64,000 nucleotides of DNA. Source: DATFNI01 sp963787205 (lineage in GTDB: Bacteria; Bacteroidota; Rhodothermia; Balneolales; DATFMH01). The stretch lies in the NCBI GenBank assembly GCA_963787205.1, contig CAWBCD010000037.1:1-64000 (forward strand), in the 5' to 3' direction. The position numbers were made by a program, and so were the translations under genes. Shown piece by piece: positions 61,127-64,000 of this stretch (position 1 is its first letter; each line of letters starts with the position of its first letter). The notes under the pieces were generated by a model. It ran no database searches, was not told the DNA's origin, and saw nothing but the letters and a program-made list of their open reading frames with translations.

Positions 61127-62860
61127 ATGAGTGTAAAATCATTGCCGGTTCTGCTCGTGGCGATGTTGCTCTTCACGGGTATTCAATGCTCAAAACAGTC
61201 GGAAATACAGGGATATGAGAATCTGGAAGGTTATTGGGAGGGTGAATTCATGCCCGGGAATAATCTGACTCTGGTTTTAGACTTTCATCGGCAAATCACA
61301 GGCACGGGCCACGGAAGGCTGTTGCTATATGAGGGTGAACAGCAAATTCAGGATGATCCGCTCAGGAATATCTCCCTGAATGGAAAACAGCTCTCTTTTT
61401 ATATCGAAGCAAAGCAAACACCATTTAAGGGTGAAATAAATACGGACAGTCTCGAAATACGTGGAAGTTTTTATTTCCCTGACGGATCGGTTCATCCCCT
61501 GATTGTGAAGAAAGTGATTAGTCCGACATATAGCCAAACGTACGACAAATACGTTGGTAATATGAATGATAAAAAAATTCTCAGGAGAACATTTACACTA
61601 AAGCAGCTTGATGAGGATCTCAGATATACAAAGGAAAGAGTAGAGCAGTATCACCCCCGGTTGTATCAATACCAATCAAAGGAACAATGGAATCACAGAT
61701 TTGATGAGGTCACATCACTGCTTGCCCCCGGAATGACGGAGGATGCTTTTTTCCGTGAACTGGCACCACTGATTGCCGGTATTCGATGCAGTCATACTGC
61801 AATACGTGCTTCTGAGATATTTCATGAGGCCTTAAACGAGCAGTACTCACTCATTCCACTTGATATTTTTGTGTATGGTAATAAGGCGTGGGTGATTCAC
61901 AATTTCGGCGGACAAACCCAGATTACACCTGGCACACAAATTCTGGCAATTAATGGAAAATCCATTACCGACATTTTACGAATCCTATATGCTAGCCTGC
62001 CCGCCGACGGTAATAATACTACGTATAAGAAATACCAGATCAGAACGAATTTTGCGTGGGTATATTCACAGTATATTGGCTATTCAAAATCATATGTGGT
62101 AGATGGGCTGTCTCAGGAAGGACTTGAAGTTCGCGCCGAGTTACCTGCGATGGCCGACTGGCAACTGGAAGAGGCGATTAACTCAGTATACCCGGAGAGA
62201 GTTTCATATGTCGCACATCCCTACCGATTTGAAATGCAGCCCGCCAATAGTACGGCTTTGTTAACGATCAAACGATTCTGGGCACAAAGCGACGCAGCTT
62301 ATGCAACATTTCTTGACGGAGTATTTCGGACACTTAAACAACAGAGCATCAAAAATCTGATTATTGATGTCAGGGGAAACAGCGGGGGACTGCCATTTTT
62401 TGCTGCTGAATTGCTCTCATATATCGCAAAAGATGAATTCACTTATTTCAGGCTGCCAATCCAAAGGGCACAGGATGACCCGCTTTTTAAGCCCTGGAAA
62501 CCCAATCCATATTCCTTTAATGGAGACATTTATGTTTTGATGAATGGTGGGTGCATATCAACAGCGGGGCATTTTCTTTCACTTGTCAAATACCACCAAC
62601 TTGCAACACTGATCGGGGAAGAAGCCGGAGGGTCATTTTTGTGTAACGACAACAGCATCCAATTACGGTTGCCTAATACAGGTATTCGGCTTAATATTCC
62701 AAGAACGGTTTTCCAAACCGCAGTATCGGGATTTCGCAACGGAGATCCCATCATTCCTGATCACATTGTCCAACCGACTATCGATGATCTGATTTATGGA
62801 ATGGATGTCGAAAAGTTGTATGCAATGAATATGATAAAAAACAAACTATTGTCTGATTAG
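61127..62860 (+). CDS. S41 family peptidase, probable lipoprotein
   Basis: 577 residues from the ATG at 61127, which has a strong GGAGGGAG site; an ATG 45 bases earlier lacks one. The N-terminus SLPVLLVAMLLFTGIQC is a lipoprotein-type signal with the cysteine at about residue 24. Residues about 30-150 are a beta-rich domain (NLEGYWEGEF). The S41 region (about 180-560) has a PDZ-like segment ITPGTQILAINGKSITDILR and a catalytic-type core DVRGNSGGLPFFAAELL, YVLMNGGCISTAGHFLSL (serine of CIST) and IGEEAGGSFLCND. Known S41 enzymes process protein C-termini; substrate here unknown. Confidence 0.85.
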   Translation: MSVKSLPVLLVAMLLFTGIQCSKQSEIQGYENLEGYWEGEFMPGNNLTLVLDFHRQITGTGHGRLLLYEGEQQIQDDPLRNISLNGKQLSFYIEAKQTPFKGEINTDSLEIRGSFYFPDGSVHPLIVKKVISPTYSQTYDKYVGNMNDKKILRRTFTLKQLDEDLRYTKERVEQYHPRLYQYQSKEQWNHRFDEVTSLLAPGMTEDAFFRELAPLIAGIRCSHTAIRASEIFHEALNEQYSLIPLDIFVYGNKAWVIHNFGGQTQITPGTQILAINGKSITDILRILYASLPADGNNTTYKKYQIRTNFAWVYSQYIGYSKSYVVDGLSQEGLEVRAELPAMADWQLEEAINSVYPERVSYVAHPYRFEMQPANSTALLTIKRFWAQSDAAYATFLDGVFRTLKQQSIKNLIIDVRGNSGGLPFFAAELLSYIAKDEFTYFRLPIQRAQDDPLFKPWKPNPYSFNGDIYVLMNGGCISTAGHFLSLVKYHQLATLIGEEAGGSFLCNDNSIQLRLPNTGIRLNIPRTVFQTAVSGFRNGDPIIPDHIVQPTIDDLIYGMDVEKLYAMNMIKNKLLSD

Positions 62861-63050
62861 GTGATCATATTTGCGGCATCAACTTCCGGGATATTTTGCA
62901 TTACACCAGTCGCGATCAAGAGATGTATTACAACCTGTTTTTATATATTTTATCCTCGTATTCATCATCTATGGCATAGGAAAAGATTATGTGAAGCGTG
63001 AGCTTCTGTTTTCCATTAAATAATTTATTGTGTTACTTATTTCCTTAGCT

Positions 63051-63548
63051 ATGCGGGTGAAAACAGGAACTAATGAGGATATAATTGTGGTAGAACTGAT
63101 CGAGATTATGAAAAATGGAGAGCCTTCGGACGGATTCAATCCTGGCACAGATATCGTCAGTAAAGTCTGTAAGGCATATATTGATCTGTATGATCGCAAA
63201 GGATTTTCAACTCCGTGGACAGGATATCTGGCACGCCTGGAAGGACAATTTGTGGGCTCATGTGGATTCAAGAGTAAACCGGTAAACAACAGAGTCGAAA
63301 TCGCGTATTATACATTCCCGGAATACGAAGGAAGAGGCCTTGCCACCGAGATGACGGCTAAGTTGCTTGAAATAGCAAATAAAGCGGCGCCACGCGTTCT
63401 TATTACGGCACGTACAATGCCTGAAGGAAGTGCTTCTACCGCCGTTTTAGAAAAACTTGGCTTTGTCTGCGAGGGAGATGTGTTTGATCCGGATGACGGA
63501 CTCGTCTGGGAGTGGGCGGCAAGAACACGGACACGAATGGGCTGGTGA
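63051..63548 (+). CDS. GNAT family N-acetyltransferase
   Basis: About 165 residues from the ATG at 63051; an upstream TTG at 63030 would add seven residues. The acetyl-CoA site is VEIAYYTFPEYEGRGLATEMTAKLLEIA (Q/RxxGxG/A form GRGLAT), followed by TARTMPEGSASTAVLEKLGFVCEGDV. This is a RimJ/RimL-like acetyltransferase pattern, with the N-terminal strand pair shortened. The substrate is unknown. It follows the S41 gene by about 190 bases. Confidence 0.82.
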   Translation: MRVKTGTNEDIIVVELIEIMKNGEPSDGFNPGTDIVSKVCKAYIDLYDRKGFSTPWTGYLARLEGQFVGSCGFKSKPVNNRVEIAYYTFPEYEGRGLATEMTAKLLEIANKAAPRVLITARTMPEGSASTAVLEKLGFVCEGDVFDPDDGLVWEWAARTRTRMGW

Positions 63549-63711
63549 GAACGTGACTGGTGATACTCTTCGGAACCTTAACTCTTAAACGGTTGTCCAG
63601 GGAGAATTAATTTAGTTACTATTCCGGCAATTATCGTCAATTAAGATGCCTGATAATTGAGTACTATTATCCAGGTATTGAGACAACATACATCTGTCAG
63701 ATATTTCGCCA

Positions 63712-63885
63712 ATGAATAAAGAGCTGATGGTCCGGTGGACCATATTAATACTTATTCTCGTAATTGGATTACTGGTAGTTCGCACATGCATGAGGAAGTT
63801 TCATCAGTCTGGAGCCGTTATGCCGGGTCTTGAAAAGAAGATTGAATTGGTAAACCTGCAGACAGGAGAATGTTTTCAGGTTTAG
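63712..63885 (+). CDS. Small single-span membrane protein, hypothetical
   Basis: 57 residues: MNKELMVRW, then the hydrophobic TILILILVIGLLVVRTC (residues about 10-26), a basic MRKFHQ and a polar C-terminus ending LVNLQTGECFQV. The design, one helix then a short soluble tail, and the coding-like composition suggest a real small gene, but there is no strong ribosome site and I do not recognise a family. The arginines after the helix imply an outside N-terminus with the tail inside. Confidence 0.5.
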   Translation: MNKELMVRWTILILILVIGLLVVRTCMRKFHQSGAVMPGLEKKIELVNLQTGECFQV

Positions 63886-64000
63886 AAGAAAAAGATTGAA
63901 AAACGGGAAAGAAATCCTTCGTCAAATTCGCGGTTCCCTTACGCTATTTTGTTATTTCTTCTTATGAATAAAGCATTTGTCCCATAAAAATCTTTCTTTA

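Noticed and set aside
62923..63023. Small membrane protein gene between the S41 and GNAT genes
   Set aside because: Two frames look hydrophobic (YYNLFLYIL and IYFILVFIIYGIG) but each is short or lacks a start; a frameshift would be needed, so I do not call it.

Overview
The window looks like chromosomal DNA of a Bacteroidota-type bacterium (FCB group; Balneolota, Rhodothermota or a deep Bacteroidota branch are the best guesses, phylum not proven). Supports are a gldC homologue, a very long SecA of about 1,116 residues with large insertions, a stand-alone HsdR N-terminal-like nuclease, a GxxExxY gene, sparse Shine-Dalgarno sites and promoters of the TTG-N19/21-TAnnTTTG kind. There is no plasmid, phage, CRISPR, rRNA or tRNA signal. 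Most of the region is ordinary core genome, broken up by many small palindromic or simple repeats in the intergenic spaces.

Layout. 1-4.2 kb: a MalT/LuxR-like regulator cut by the window edge, then three small secreted proteins (TonB C-terminal domain, DUF4242, fasciclin). 4.2-9.8 kb, minus strand: an Xaa-Pro aminopeptidase, a PD-(D/E)XK nuclease-like protein, then yidC, yidD, rnpA and rpmH, transcribed from rpmH. 10.1-17.7 kb: secA, a MEMO-family protein, a GNAT acetyltransferase and a fused UPF0158-PLP decarboxylase. 17.8-21.1 kb: two membrane proteins, a HAD phosphatase and an FkbM methyltransferase.

21.4-25.7 kb is the most unusual part. Three consecutive genes encode a sigma-70 region 2-like protein, a protein with an anti-sigma-type HxxxCxxC zinc motif, and a 771-residue protein that joins a Lon-type (S16) Ser/Lys protease domain, one transmembrane helix and an FG-GAP-like extracytoplasmic domain. 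I infer a transmembrane signalling system in which a cytoplasmic protease is fused directly to a periplasmic sensor.

26-36 kb: a DUF6159 membrane protein, a GxxExxY gene bordered by 61-bp identical repeats, a lipoprotein, a DEAD-box helicase, a DUF3267 zincin-like protein, proC, a Fic protein with matching inverted repeats on both sides, and a transmembrane MutS-like ATPase. 36.4-46.3 kb: carbohydrate genes (GH2, GT39, GH15, aldose 1-epimerase, sugar MFS) with an AlkD-like glycosylase. 46.5-54.3 kb: gldC, rluD-like, lon, recN, a B3/B4 protein, a secreted protein and methylmalonyl-CoA epimerase. 54.4-63.9 kb: two tandem PP-loop ATPase paralogues with signs of gene conversion, a decayed aminotransferase class IV (pabC-like) remnant, a GyrI-like protein, an ATP-grasp enzyme, a VOC protein, a polysaccharide deacetylase, an S41 peptidase, a GNAT enzyme and a small membrane protein.

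All assignments rest on motifs and family knowledge read by eye; no database search was run.
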